Shown one piece after another: positions 1 to 7,503 of a DNA stretch of 49,396 bases. The notes beneath the pieces were generated by a model that saw nothing but the letters and a program-made list of their open reading frames with translations, made no database searches and was not told where the DNA came from. The position numbers were made by a program, and so were the translations under genes. The DNA lies in contig CANJNI010000033.1 of assembly GCA_947475995.1 (NCBI GenBank), forward strand, positions 1 through 49,396, written 5' to 3'. The stretch comes from Beijerinckiaceae bacterium (GTDB taxonomy: Bacteria > Pseudomonadota > Alphaproteobacteria > Rhizobiales > Beijerinckiaceae). Each line of letters starts with the position of its first letter. Positions within the stretch are counted from its first letter, which is position 1.

Positions 1-1633
1 CAGATGCGTCGCCCATGAGGTCCGCAAGCCGTCGCGACTGCTCTTCAATTTCGTCGATGGGGGCTTCGAGCAACAACGCATCATGGATGGGCGCGCAGAT
101 CATCAGGCCCGCCTCGACCGCCATCGACAGTCCAAGGCGCATCATCTCGGCACCGTGGCTTTGCATCGGCCAGTTCAGAATGGAGCGGTCGTTGATCGTC
201 AGGCTACATCCGGTGGGGTAGTGGATGCGCCAACCGAAGACAGTTTCGAGCGGAAGACAAAGTAGCGCGCGGTCCACATTACCGTCCGCCCATCGCCAAA
301 AAACGCGATATGTTTCGCGGTGGAGGCGCAGAAGTTCGCGCGCCTGATCAACATGAATGCCGGATTGGCCCGCAATGCTCTCCGGGCCCATGCCGTAGTT
401 GACGCCGAGCACGATGGATTTGCAGGCTTGGCGGATTTCCTTGTGCGACTGTTTCGTGGCGTCCGGCGGCGCAAGCCCTGCCTGCTTGGCAAATTCGATG
501 TAAGGATCGCCGCTCTCGTAGGCTTTCCACAGCGCGTCGTCACCCGACAGTGCCCCGGCAATCGCAATCTCCTGCGAAGACCAATCGACATACGCCACCG
601 CCCGCCCTTCGGTCGGTTTGATCAAATGCCGGATCCAGACGGATGGGCCGAAGATGAAGCGGCTATTGGATGGCTGATTTCGGCCCGTCTTTGCCTGGAA
701 GGCCGACAACATCGTCCTGTTTCGCCCGTCCGGCCCAATGCTTAGTTTGTTCAACCGGAGCTGGCCGAGAGAGTGACGCAATTCGCGCAATGGCGAGATC
801 GCCGGATACGCTCGGGCCTGCGAACGGAACATGTCGTCGTCGAGAGCCAGCGCGCCCGATGGGAGGCGAGGCCAAGGAATGCCGCTCTTCGCGAGGAAGC
901 TTTCGAACTTGGCGGCGACAAAGCGGCCGCCGTCGTAAACGCCATAGTCCACGTCGACGACCTCGATCAGCCCAAGTTTGATTTGATCCCAATGCTCGAC
1001 GAGCCGGGACCAGAGCTCTGTATCGATCGGAATGCCATTGTTCTCCACTATACCCGCAGCAGCCATGTAGCGGCCCCGGAGGAGGGCTTGGCCGAATCTT
1101 TGTGCGGAAGGGGCGATCATCGGCAGCATTGCCGCCATCAGCCTCAGGAGGGCGTCAACGTCGCTTTCGCAGTATACGAGGATCTGCTCGGCCTCGGCAT
1201 CTGACCACGGCCCGCCGCGCATGATCAGGGCGCGCATGCCGTCCTTTTCCTCGCCGCCAATGCTCGGGAGACCGAAGTGCAGCAACGCGCCGATGAGCCC
1301 ATTCCCATGGTCCACACCAGCGCCGTTGTGCAGGCAGCGGAACTCGGTGAACAGATCGAGTATCCGGCGGGGGCGCGGCCAGCCGAGGACGTCGAAACAT
1401 GACGTCTCCGCGCTGGCGTAGAAGGCGACGAACAGAATGTCGTCCGCGACTTCGAAGGGGCATGTGGAGAGTTCGTCCCCCCACAGCCGTTTTGTTTCGC
1501 CGGTCAGTGCGCATTTCGCGACCATGCAGACCAACCTCGGCCTGTGCCCCGGGTCGGCGACGAACTCGAAATCTAGGCACCAGACGTGCCGGTAGCCCAG
1601 ATCGGCGAGGCGCTGGAGTGCTTCCGATGCCAC
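1..1633 (-). CDS. Family-A DNA polymerase, short phage/island type (partial, C-terminus outside window)
   Basis: A DNA-directed DNA polymerase with a proofreading domain, probably replicating the element. The frame runs from a GTG at 1633 to the window edge with no stop, about 544 codons. Near residue 22 the exonuclease motif LDFEF (DxE) appears, and near residue 156 YCESDVD gives the ExoIII YxxxD pattern. Palm motif A reads DWSSQEIAIAGALSGD (about residue 349), motif B reads RQACKSIVLGVNYG (about 400), and motif C reads IHDALLLE (about 520). There is no N-terminal 5'-nuclease domain, unlike chromosomal PolA. The gene starts one base after the stop of the 190-aa gene, so the two are probably translated together. 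The start codon is inferred from that spacing and from the exonuclease motif lying close to it. Confidence 0.85.
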   Translation of the reverse strand, partial: MASEALQRLADLGYRHVWCLDFEFVADPGHRPRLVCMVAKCALTGETKRLWGDELSTCPFEVADDILFVAFYASAETSCFDVLGWPRPRRILDLFTEFRCLHNGAGVDHGNGLIGALLHFGLPSIGGEEKDGMRALIMRGGPWSDAEAEQILVYCESDVDALLRLMAAMLPMIAPSAQRFGQALLRGRYMAAAGIVENNGIPIDTELWSRLVEHWDQIKLGLIEVVDVDYGVYDGGRFVAAKFESFLAKSGIPWPRLPSGALALDDDMFRSQARAYPAISPLRELRHSLGQLRLNKLSIGPDGRNRTMLSAFQAKTGRNQPSNSRFIFGPSVWIRHLIKPTEGRAVAYVDWSSQEIAIAGALSGDDALWKAYESGDPYIEFAKQAGLAPPDATKQSHKEIRQACKSIVLGVNYGMGPESIAGQSGIHVDQARELLRLHRETYRVFWRWADGNVDRALLCLPLETVFGWRIHYPTGCSLTINDRSILNWPMQSHGAEMMRLGLSMAVEAGLMICAPIHDALLLEAPIDEIEEQSRRLADLMGDAS

Positions 1634-1634
1634 C

Positions 1635-2207
1635 TTACCGCCCGAGCAACCGCTGGAGCACCGGATGATCGATCGAGTCGATCAAGCGGCCGCCACCGAA
1701 CGCAACGCGCAAGAGTTCGGCGAAGCTCGCATCGGGCCAAACAGGATCGGATAGCCCGGGTGGGGCGATCAGTATGTCGTAACAGCCCGCCCCCATGTTC
1801 GCGACGATGCGCACCCATTGTGTCTCAGCGAGTTCGGCGGCCTCGCGCGCGGTTTTGTGCCAAGAGTTTTCACGGCCGTCAGTAGAGGGCAGTGGGACCG
1901 GCCAAAGATATACGTTACCGGCGCGCGTCACACAGAGGCGCAACTCAACGATGCGCGTTTCGCCGGGCAGTGCAGCCGCGACATTGGGTGCGACCGCATA
2001 CGTCTCGCGCTCCTCCTTCAGCTCAAGGATTGCCATCGTCATCCGGAAATCGGCGTCAACGCGAGTCCGAAAATAATGCTGCCGATTGGGCTTCTGGACC
2101 GGCACGTGGACGAGGGCTTTCTTGACGCCGAGGTTCGGCCCGCTCGCGGGGTCGATGCGAAGGGCTAGAGGATCGAACGGGTCGGCGGGCTTCTGATCAT
2201 TAGGCAT
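1635..2207 (-). CDS. Conserved-looking hypothetical protein coupled to the element polymerase
   Basis: A 190-aa protein of unknown function. The ATG at 2207 is preceded by AAGGAAAG at good spacing. There is no signal peptide and no membrane segment. The protein begins with a polar, Pro/Asp-rich stretch. The middle is a beta-rich region with the segment YLWPVPLP, and an Ala/Glu-rich helix (about residues 120-135) follows. Its TAA stop is one base before the GTG start of the polymerase, which suggests a polymerase accessory protein such as a single-strand-binding or processivity factor. That role is inference from position only, and no family was recognised. Confidence 0.7.
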   Translation of the reverse strand: MPNDQKPADPFDPLALRIDPASGPNLGVKKALVHVPVQKPNRQHYFRTRVDADFRMTMAILELKEERETYAVAPNVAAALPGETRIVELRLCVTRAGNVYLWPVPLPSTDGRENSWHKTAREAAELAETQWVRIVANMGAGCYDILIAPPGLSDPVWPDASFAELLRVAFGGGRLIDSIDHPVLQRLLGR

Positions 2208-2564
2208 TGTGCTTTCCTTACAAATTACGGAGGTGCGATGTGGCTTGGATGGTTTAGGTTGAGTTGATTGGTATTGGCGGCCGTGATGCTGCGTCAGCGC
2301 GCGCGCTCGATTGTGTATTGCCTGCACCGACCGGCGACGTTCGATGAATCACAACCGTTGGGGCGATTTTTGCGAGAAGGGCGCGGCGAACAGTCGCCGA
2401 TGCGCGACAGGCTCGTGTAAGAGCTGCGCCTCTGAGAAAACTTAAAACGCGTTGAAACTTGTCGGACATGGAATTCTGTCTCCATGCCGCCTTCAAAAAG
2501 CTGGAACTTGAGTCCCGAAAATGCTAAAAGATAGCTGCTTACTTCAATCTTTTGCACTAGCGAG
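2208..2564. other. Intergenic region of the element with no convincing gene
   Basis: About 360 bp between the 190-aa gene and the HTH gene. Two overlapping minus-strand frames of 80-87 codons exist (2254-2496 and 2294-2557). They lack good ribosome sites, overlap each other and show no recognisable motif, so I do not call them. A short inverted repeat CATGGA/TCCATG lies around 2468-2487 and could be a regulator site. The region may hold the promoter of the 190-aa gene and polymerase genes. Confidence 0.4.
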
Positions 2565-2593
2565 CGCCGTCCGATAGCTTCTGTCGGACGGCG
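2565..2593 (-). terminator. Perfect 10-bp hairpin directly after the HTH gene stop
   Basis: CGCCGTCCGA (2565-2574) and its exact reverse complement (2584-2593) flank a 9-nt loop. The right arm ends one base from the stop codon of the HTH gene at 2594. No clear T-run follows on the minus strand, so this may be a factor-dependent terminator, an RNA-stabilising hairpin or a protein site. Confidence 0.5.
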
Positions 2594-2830
2594 TTATCGT
2601 TTGGATTTTGCGCTGAGCTCGTCAGCGTTACTGGTGTAGCGATTTTGCTCAACCCAAAGGACAATATCGTTATTGATGTAGCGAATTAGCCTCCCGCCGC
2701 ATCTGATAAATGGAGGACCACAGCCTTCCCGGCGCCATTTCCTTAATGTGAATCGCTTTACGCGCAGGAGGGAAGCCGTTTCTCCCTCGGTCATAATCGC
2801 GGACTTCGACTGTATCGGTTTGTTGCTCAT
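2594..2830 (-). CDS. AlpA-like helix-turn-helix protein (excisionase/regulator)
   Basis: A 78-aa protein with the winged HTH layout of AlpA/excisionase-type proteins. The segment MTEGETASLLRVKRFTLRKW matches the recognition-helix region in which such proteins choose a DNA partner by domain position, and FIRCGGRLIRYINND matches the wing-to-helix part. Members regulate integrase expression or bend DNA for excision. The ATG at 2830 is preferred; an in-frame TTG at 2842 is an alternative. The gene lies in the same direction as the integrase, about 90 bp beyond the 264-aa gene, as expected for a regulator of the recombination module. Confidence 0.8.
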   Translation of the reverse strand: MSNKPIQSKSAIMTEGETASLLRVKRFTLRKWRREGCGPPFIRCGGRLIRYINNDIVLWVEQNRYTSNADELSAKSKR

Positions 2831-2924
2831 TGGTCTGCCCAAATGCAGCAGGATTGCCGCTAGGCACCCTAAATAGCGCGCACCGTGATATGTTCGAAGG
2901 CATGATACCTGGGGCGTTTTAGGC

Positions 2925-3719
2925 CTAGGTTGTTGGTAGATTTTGATTGTTATAATTTCTGACGGCTTTTCGCAGGTGGGCTTCCGTGCATAGATTGCCC
3001 CCGCCTACGGCCTTACAAATCTGGACGCAAAAGGTGAAAAATATTGTTGGCCCCCGGTTGTAAGAGGCTTCCTCTTTGTTCCCATGTATTTGTTGCCAGA
3101 TGGCTACGACATTGAGGAGCAGGGTGTCTTGTATTTTCCCGTGACGGTGACCGCCCTTTGGCGTGTTCGTCTTCAACTCTCGCTCTGCATCACGCAATGC
3201 GGAGGCCAATCGATGAATTAGGTCCGTACTAATTTCTTCCGCAAATTCTTCAATAGCGCTTGCCCTGTTCCTGGTATTGATAGGGCCGAGGGACACATTG
3301 TTCCGATCCCATTCAAATGGCTCAATACCAAAGGTACCTATGTACCCAGAGGATAGAGGTTGAGTGAGCCAGTTGGAAACTGCCGTCCGAAACTCGGTCA
3401 GCCCGACAGGCCGAGTTCTCGGAAATTCCGGATCTTCTTTGTAGCGAAGAGCGGGCCCCCGCAGGACTGCCAGCTCCTCGGCAATATCTTCGAGTTTTGA
3501 CGCGAGTTTCACGAACTGCTTTCGTCTGTCTTGAGGTCGAGTACCGGCAATATCCGCCGCCTTGTCGGCCTCAATATCCTCCTCGATAGATCGGACGTAT
3601 CTGAGTAGGTCTTCCAGCTTGTTGGTAACACACTGGGTGTGGTCGCCAGGGGCACTCACGAGTGCGAGAGCCTCCTTCAACATTGGTTTATTCACAGACA
3701 TTGCGAGAAGGCGGCTCAT
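2925..3719 (-). CDS. Hypothetical protein translationally coupled to the integrase
   Basis: A 264-aa soluble protein of unknown function. Its ATG (3719-3717) overlaps the integrase TGA (3718-3716) in an ATGA junction, and GGCGAA lies upstream, so the two are coupled. The first third is charged and helical (KLEDLLRYVRSIEEDIEAD, then KLASKLEDIAEELAVL), suggesting a coiled coil. The middle has aromatic and Gly-rich turns. The C-terminal part contains TIFFTFCVQICKAV and several Asn residues. No enzyme motif was recognised. The tight coupling suggests a role with the integrase, such as directionality control, immunity or a recombination accessory function. This is inference. Confidence 0.75.
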   Translation of the reverse strand: MSRLLAMSVNKPMLKEALALVSAPGDHTQCVTNKLEDLLRYVRSIEEDIEADKAADIAGTRPQDRRKQFVKLASKLEDIAEELAVLRGPALRYKEDPEFPRTRPVGLTEFRTAVSNWLTQPLSSGYIGTFGIEPFEWDRNNVSLGPINTRNRASAIEEFAEEISTDLIHRLASALRDAERELKTNTPKGGHRHGKIQDTLLLNVVAIWQQIHGNKEEASYNRGPTIFFTFCVQICKAVGGGNLCTEAHLRKAVRNYNNQNLPTT

Positions 3720-4975
3720 TTTTTCGCCTCTGTGAATCGTACAACATTCTCCTGAGAATTGCCGGGGGTAGCGCAATCGTTCACATGCATTGCCCAAGCC
3801 TCAAGCGCCGCACGGCGCTCCGTCAGATATTCTGCGCGCTGATAGACCTGTCCGACAGTTGTCATGCCGGTCGCGGTAGAATGATTGAGGATCTTGTCTG
3901 CAACGGCGGGGTTGAAACCTGCTCCCGCCAGCCACGTCACACAACTCCTACGGAAATCATGCAGCCGCCAATTTTGTTCTTCCTGATCGCGCTCGGTTTC
4001 TGCAGCCGCTAAAGAGACCAGCCGTTCCTTCGCTTTCGAAAATCCACTCGCGGCGGTTCGGCCATTCGTTGTGAAGATCAAGTCTGACGAAGCATGCTTC
4101 GGGAGACTGCCAATAATGTCCCGGGTCGCCGGGGCTAGATGCACCGCATGGGCTTTGCCGTTCTTGGCGCGGCTGGCAGGTATCGTCCATGTTGTCCTAT
4201 CGCTGGACAATTCCGACCAGCGCATACCGGCGACTTCGTCGCGCCGTTGGGCCGTCAGCATCAGGATGATAACCAGTGGGCCGAACGGGAACCCCAACTT
4301 GAGGGCCGCTCGATAGATTGCGCCAATCTCGTCATCAGCAAGGACGCGGTCCCGTGAAGCGGTTGCGGTTTTGATTGGTAGGCCCAGAAACGGGTTGGAT
4401 GACAGGCGTCCTCTCTTCTCGGCCCACGAATAGCAGGCGCGACCATATGCAAGGGTCCGAGAGGCCATCGCCCGCTTGTCGGCTTTCACAAGATCGTCGA
4501 GGATACGAACCGCGTCCACGCGCTTTAAGGCATCGGCCCGCCGGTGCAGAAATGGCTTAAACGCGACCGACACAGCCCTGACCGCTTCTCGACGGTATCC
4601 CTCACGGTTTTCGGCAAGCCCAATCACCGCCCAGTCCGCCAGAAGGGCCTTCAGGGTCAGGCGATCTGCGGCCGCCTCGTTTGTTGAGTTTTCTCTGTCC
4701 GTCTTCCGCTCGGCGAAGGGGTCGCGACCGGCCGCGACGCGACCGTTGATTGTTTTCGCCGCCTGTCTGGCCTGCTCAAGGGTTATCGCGCCCCATTGGC
4801 CAAGTGGCTGGCGTCGCTTAGCGCCAGACGCGGTCCGAAACTGGACCAGAAAATTCTTGCCGCCAGAGGCCGATATGCGCAAGCCCAAGCCGGGCAGGTC
4901 ATCGTCAAATACGAGCCTGTCCTTCTGACCCTCGGCGCAAACGAGCGCCGCGATGACCTTCTCTGTCAGCTTCAT
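3716..4975 (-). CDS. int: Tyrosine site-specific integrase, P4/DUF4102 type
   Basis: A 419-aa tyrosine recombinase that integrates and excises the element at tRNA-Lys. Residues 1-90 form the arm-site-binding DUF4102 domain, with LPGLGLRISASGGKNF and the LGQWGAITLEQARQAA stretch. A SAM-like core-binding domain follows. The catalytic domain shows TAQRRDEVAGMRW (Arg near 244), Lys in RAKNGKAH, LHDFRR (His339, Arg342), LNHST (His365) and VYQRAEY (Tyr378, or Tyr383). All key residues are present, so the enzyme looks active. The gene starts 175 bp from the att site, the usual layout. GCGGACCC repeats lie between its start and the att core. Confidence 0.93.
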   Translation of the reverse strand: MKLTEKVIAALVCAEGQKDRLVFDDDLPGLGLRISASGGKNFLVQFRTASGAKRRQPLGQWGAITLEQARQAAKTINGRVAAGRDPFAERKTDRENSTNEAAADRLTLKALLADWAVIGLAENREGYRREAVRAVSVAFKPFLHRRADALKRVDAVRILDDLVKADKRAMASRTLAYGRACYSWAEKRGRLSSNPFLGLPIKTATASRDRVLADDEIGAIYRAALKLGFPFGPLVIILMLTAQRRDEVAGMRWSELSSDRTTWTIPASRAKNGKAHAVHLAPATRDIIGSLPKHASSDLIFTTNGRTAASGFSKAKERLVSLAAAETERDQEEQNWRLHDFRRSCVTWLAGAGFNPAVADKILNHSTATGMTTVGQVYQRAEYLTERRAALEAWAMHVNDCATPGNSQENVVRFTEAKK

Positions 4976-4979
4976 GCCT

Positions 4980-5111
4980 GCGGACCTTCCGGAGCATCTT
5001 GCGGACCCATAGCGGACCCGCTGAGCGTATCACTTGGTGACGCGCGATGCCACTTGATGTCAGAAGGTATTATGGTATCTAGCTGATAGCAATATAGATG
5101 AAGGGGTCCGC
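4980..5111. repeat. GCGGACCC repeats between integrase and att core (possible arm-type sites)
   Basis: The octamer GCGGACCC occurs at 5001-5008 and 5012-5019, a 7/8 match at 4980-4987, and an inverted copy at 5104-5111. Integrases with an N-terminal arm-binding domain bind short repeats beside the core. The location fits that role, or an operator for the HTH protein. Confidence 0.45.
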
Positions 5112-5150
5112 TACTGTTTTGTCAGGGCTTTCAGATAAAATAGCACCTTA

Positions 5151-5195
5151 CTCTTAATCAGCGGGTCCCAGGTTCGAGCCCTGGTGCGCCCACCA
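5151..5195 (+). other. Attachment site: displaced 3' half of tRNA-Lys(CUU)
   Basis: The sequence folds as the 3' half of a tRNA. It has anticodon loop CTCTTAA (anticodon CTT at 5153-5155), anticodon stem TCAGC, a 5-nt variable loop, T arm CCAGG-TTCGAGC-CCTGG (5168-5184), acceptor strand TGCGCCC, discriminator A and an encoded CCA (5193-5195). The 5' half is absent: upstream bases do not pair with the anticodon stem or acceptor. This is the copy left behind when an element integrates in the anticodon loop and restores the tRNA at the other end. It is not a functional tRNA. Confidence 0.88.
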
Positions 5196-5265
5196 CTGAA
5201 ATCCGGGACATTTGCCGTTGTGGGGCGAGCAGGAAATCATCCTGCCACCGACCTCCCGCTGTGCT

Positions 5266-6078
5266 TTACGGGCGGGTGTCGCGCTCGACGTAAAGGCTGA
5301 TCTTCCACGCTGCGCCTTCGCGGGCAATGCACAGGGAAGGCGGACGCGGGTCGAATTCGTTGTTGGCTGACAGGCTGGTGTCCTGATAGCCGACGCCGCC
5401 CTGCGGCATCGCGATCCCGAGCCAGCCGGCCGGCAATGTTTGCGACTCGCGCATCATGAAGGCGACAAGCGTACCCGCCGGAATGGTGGCGGCGACCGGC
5501 GCGTTCCTGGCGGGCTTTTCGCGCAACACGATCGGATCATCCGTCACACGCAGGTTGCGCGGATCTGCGCCGGTGGCCTGCAGCATGGCCTTCGTCTGAA
5601 TACGGTCCATCGTCGGCACGGCGGGCGCGCAAATCGCGTTCGGCAATTCCGGATGCCCCGCAATCAGATCCGTCGAAAGCGACCCATCCATGCGCTCGAG
5701 AATCGTGTCGGTGATGAGTTTGCGCGATGCTTTCGCAAACGGCGTCCCGATGCAGCACATGCCCTGTTCCATGCGCTGCACGGGAGTCAGTTTCGACGAA
5801 GGAGCTTCCACGCCGGGCTTTCCGGGCAGGCATTCGGTGGTGGGATCGTGCGGGCACCGAATGGCGGTGAAATCTTTCGACAACATCGCGCCGATTGATT
5901 TGAGGTCGCGCTTCTCGACATATCCGCGAATGCGATCGATCGCCGCCTCGGCGGTCTTGTCTGCCGCAGCCTTTCGATCATAGGTCGCTGCGACGCGCTC
6001 GAAGGGTTTGGTCTGCGCCAAGGCCGCCGACGTCGCCAGCACGGACAGGCAAAAAAGAAAGACGCGCGGCAGGATCAT
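5266..6078 (-). CDS. Secreted protein of unknown function with C-terminal SH3-like region
   Basis: A 270-aa protein. The N-terminus is a Sec signal peptide (LPRVFLFCLSVLATSAALAQ), so the mature protein is periplasmic. The central part (about 30-185) has four Cys and no family I recognise. About residues 195-250 look like a bacterial SH3 fold (VLREKPARNAPVAATIPAGT and the following Trp-Gly-containing strands), often used to bind cell-wall peptides. It is the first chromosomal gene beyond the att site. The ATG at 6078 is chosen because the signal peptide begins there. Confidence 0.7.
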   Translation of the reverse strand: MILPRVFLFCLSVLATSAALAQTKPFERVAATYDRKAAADKTAEAAIDRIRGYVEKRDLKSIGAMLSKDFTAIRCPHDPTTECLPGKPGVEAPSSKLTPVQRMEQGMCCIGTPFAKASRKLITDTILERMDGSLSTDLIAGHPELPNAICAPAVPTMDRIQTKAMLQATGADPRNLRVTDDPIVLREKPARNAPVAATIPAGTLVAFMMRESQTLPAGWLGIAMPQGGVGYQDTSLSANNEFDPRPPSLCIAREGAAWKISLYVERDTRP

Positions 6079-6126
6079 GGCGTGCTCCGTTTGCGCAACG
6101 GTGGCACATGTGAACCAGACAAGCAA

Positions 6127-6148
6127 AAGCCCGGGTTTCGCCGGGCTT
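6127..6148 (-). terminator. Rho-independent terminator after the 96-aa secreted protein
   Basis: AAGCCCGG / CCGGGCTT form an 8-bp stem with a 6-nt loop. On the minus strand the stem is followed by TTTTGCTTG. It lies 20 bp beyond the stop at 6169. Confidence 0.75.
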
Positions 6149-6168
6149 CCGATTTCATTCGTGCGAAT

Positions 6169-6459
6169 CTATTTCGCCTGCGGCGGCTTCATCTGCGGAT
6201 CATTGTCTCCGCCGAAGCGGTCGGTTTTCTGGGCGTTCGCATCGGCGTTTCGAGCCGGATCGCCTGTGCCTGACTTGTTCGTCAGAGGTCCGGGCGCTCC
6301 CTGATTGGGGACTTCGTTGCCCTGATCGTGCGGGGCCACCACCGGATCGTCGACCGGATTTGAATTCGCCGGCGGCGCGCCCGTGGGGGGCGTCTGGGCG
6401 TAAGCAGTCCCCAGTCCCAACGACGCGGCCAGGATGGTCGTGACAAGAAAATGTTTCAT
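6169..6459 (-). CDS. Small secreted Pro/Asn/Gly-rich protein
   Basis: A 96-aa protein with a clear Sec signal peptide (FLVTTILAASLGLGTAYAQ). The rest is disordered and rich in Pro, Asn, Asp and Gly, with no domain. The ATG at 6459 has a strong GGAGGA site. The gene is monocistronic, with a terminator just after its stop. The function is unknown; the composition suggests an extended periplasmic or secreted linker-like protein. Confidence 0.7.
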   Translation of the reverse strand: MKHFLVTTILAASLGLGTAYAQTPPTGAPPANSNPVDDPVVAPHDQGNEVPNQGAPGPLTNKSGTGDPARNADANAQKTDRFGGDNDPQMKPPQAK

Positions 6460-6520
6460 CGAAGCTCCTCCTTGCGAAAAGCAATGTCGGGAAGCGGACG
6501 ATGTTCCTGCCTCCCCACGC

Positions 6521-6549
6521 AAAAGCGCGCGACCTTTCGGGCCGCGCGC
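6521..6549 (-). terminator. Terminator after the SH3/EF-hand-like protein gene
   Basis: GCGCGCG (6525-6531) pairs with CGCGCGC (6543-6549), extended by an inner CC/GG. The minus strand continues into TTTT, as in an intrinsic terminator. Confidence 0.7.
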
Positions 6550-6563
6550 AATGCTTCGGAAGA

Positions 6564-7433
6564 TCAGCGCTCGCCGCCGAACGGACGGCGTTCGCCGCGT
6601 TCGCGTTCCTCGTCAGGCCCGCGACCGTTGCCGCGACCCCGCGGCGGGGGCGGCGCCTGCTCCTGCTGCTGCTGGGGCGCTGCTCCTCCTCCGAACGGCC
6701 CGCGTCCACGCGGCGCGTCAGCCTGCGGCGGGGCCGCCTGAGGCGGGGCTGCCTGAGGGGGAGCCGGCTGTGCGGGAGGAGCCTGTCGCCCGCTGCCGAA
6801 GGGCCCGGGCCCGCGCTCCGCCGGTCGGTCGGCGTCGGGACGCCGTTCCGGACGACGCTCTTCCTGGCGGTTGGGAACTTCGACGCCACGACGCTCCTCG
6901 ATCCGGTCACGCCGCTGGTCCATGCGACGATCCTCGCGCCGCTCGATCACCCCGTCGCCGTCACGGTCGCGCCGGTTGCGATCACGAACATCCCCGTCGC
7001 GATCGCGGTCGCGGCGAATGTCGAAATCGAGCCTGCCGCCGAAGCGCGGAATGTCGCGATAGAAGGGCCGGTCGCGATAATAATCGCCCCAGTACCGCTG
7101 CACGTTGAACTGCACAAACGGAATTCCAATGCTTCTTCCGAAGCGGAGGATCGGAGCCCGCCGCGACTGGTAGAGCACTTCGAGCGACGCGCCCCGCGCC
7201 CATCCGCGCTCTCCGCGCCAGATCACGTCGCACCAGGCCCAGCGCGGCAAACAGCCGAGAATGTCGACGGAGTCGCCGCTGCGCATGATGTCGATGGTCG
7301 GATACCGGGCCCCCGGGCCCGCTCTCAGGGCCGTACGCTCATCAACGAAGCCGGGCGCGGCAAGCGCGGTCGCGGCGGTCGCCACCAGCACGCTCGCCGC
7401 CCCGGCAAGGGTCAAAACAAATCGCTTATGCAT
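6564..7433 (-). CDS. Secreted SH3-domain protein with EF-hand-like loops and Pro-rich tail
   Basis: A 289-aa exported protein. A signal peptide covers about residues 1-26. A bacterial SH3 domain follows at about 30-90 (ALRAGPGARYPTIDIMRSGD, then CLPRWAWCDVIW and RGWARG). Residues 140-170 are Arg/Asp-rich and hold two abutting EF-hand-like loops: an imperfect one (D142, D144, D146, G147, N153) and a full DxDxDGxIxxxE match (D156, D158, D160, G161, I163, E167). The last 110 residues are low complexity, with tandem APPQA units encoded by a 15-bp repeat near 6725-6760, then Gln- and Arg-rich stretches. It probably sits in the periplasm near peptidoglycan. Calcium binding is inference from the loop match. 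Confidence 0.75.
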   Translation of the reverse strand: MHKRFVLTLAGAASVLVATAATALAAPGFVDERTALRAGPGARYPTIDIMRSGDSVDILGCLPRWAWCDVIWRGERGWARGASLEVLYQSRRAPILRFGRSIGIPFVQFNVQRYWGDYYRDRPFYRDIPRFGGRLDFDIRRDRDRDGDVRDRNRRDRDGDGVIERREDRRMDQRRDRIEERRGVEVPNRQEERRPERRPDADRPAERGPGPFGSGRQAPPAQPAPPQAAPPQAAPPQADAPRGRGPFGGGAAPQQQQEQAPPPPRGRGNGRGPDEERERGERRPFGGER

Positions 7434-7503
7434 GCGAACACCTCACGCGCTCCGGAACGGAGCAGTCCCGAATAACGTCCGGGAGCCCGGAAGGTTCGCG
7501 TGC

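Larger units (their letters stand above)
1..5195. mobile_element. Right end of a tRNA-Lys-integrated element (left end outside window)
   Basis: Five leftward genes (integrase, a coupled unknown protein, an AlpA-like HTH protein, a second unknown protein and a short DNA polymerase) end at a 45-nt displaced 3' half of tRNA-Lys(CUU) at 5151-5195. Integrases of this class usually recombine within tRNA genes and restore the tRNA at the far end, so an intact tRNA-Lys copy is expected beyond the left edge. The DNA between about 2200 and 3900 is visibly richer in A/T than the chromosome to the right. No structural phage, conjugation or cargo genes are visible in this part. The full length and type (ICE, prophage or satellite) cannot be decided here. 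Confidence 0.8.

Noticed and set aside
2254-2557. Two small overlapping minus-strand frames in the element
   Set aside because: No ribosome site, mutual overlap and no motif; left as intergenic DNA.
5100-5195. Complete functional tRNA-Lys gene
   Set aside because: Upstream bases cannot form the D arm, the 5' anticodon stem or the 5' acceptor strand, so only the 3' half is present.
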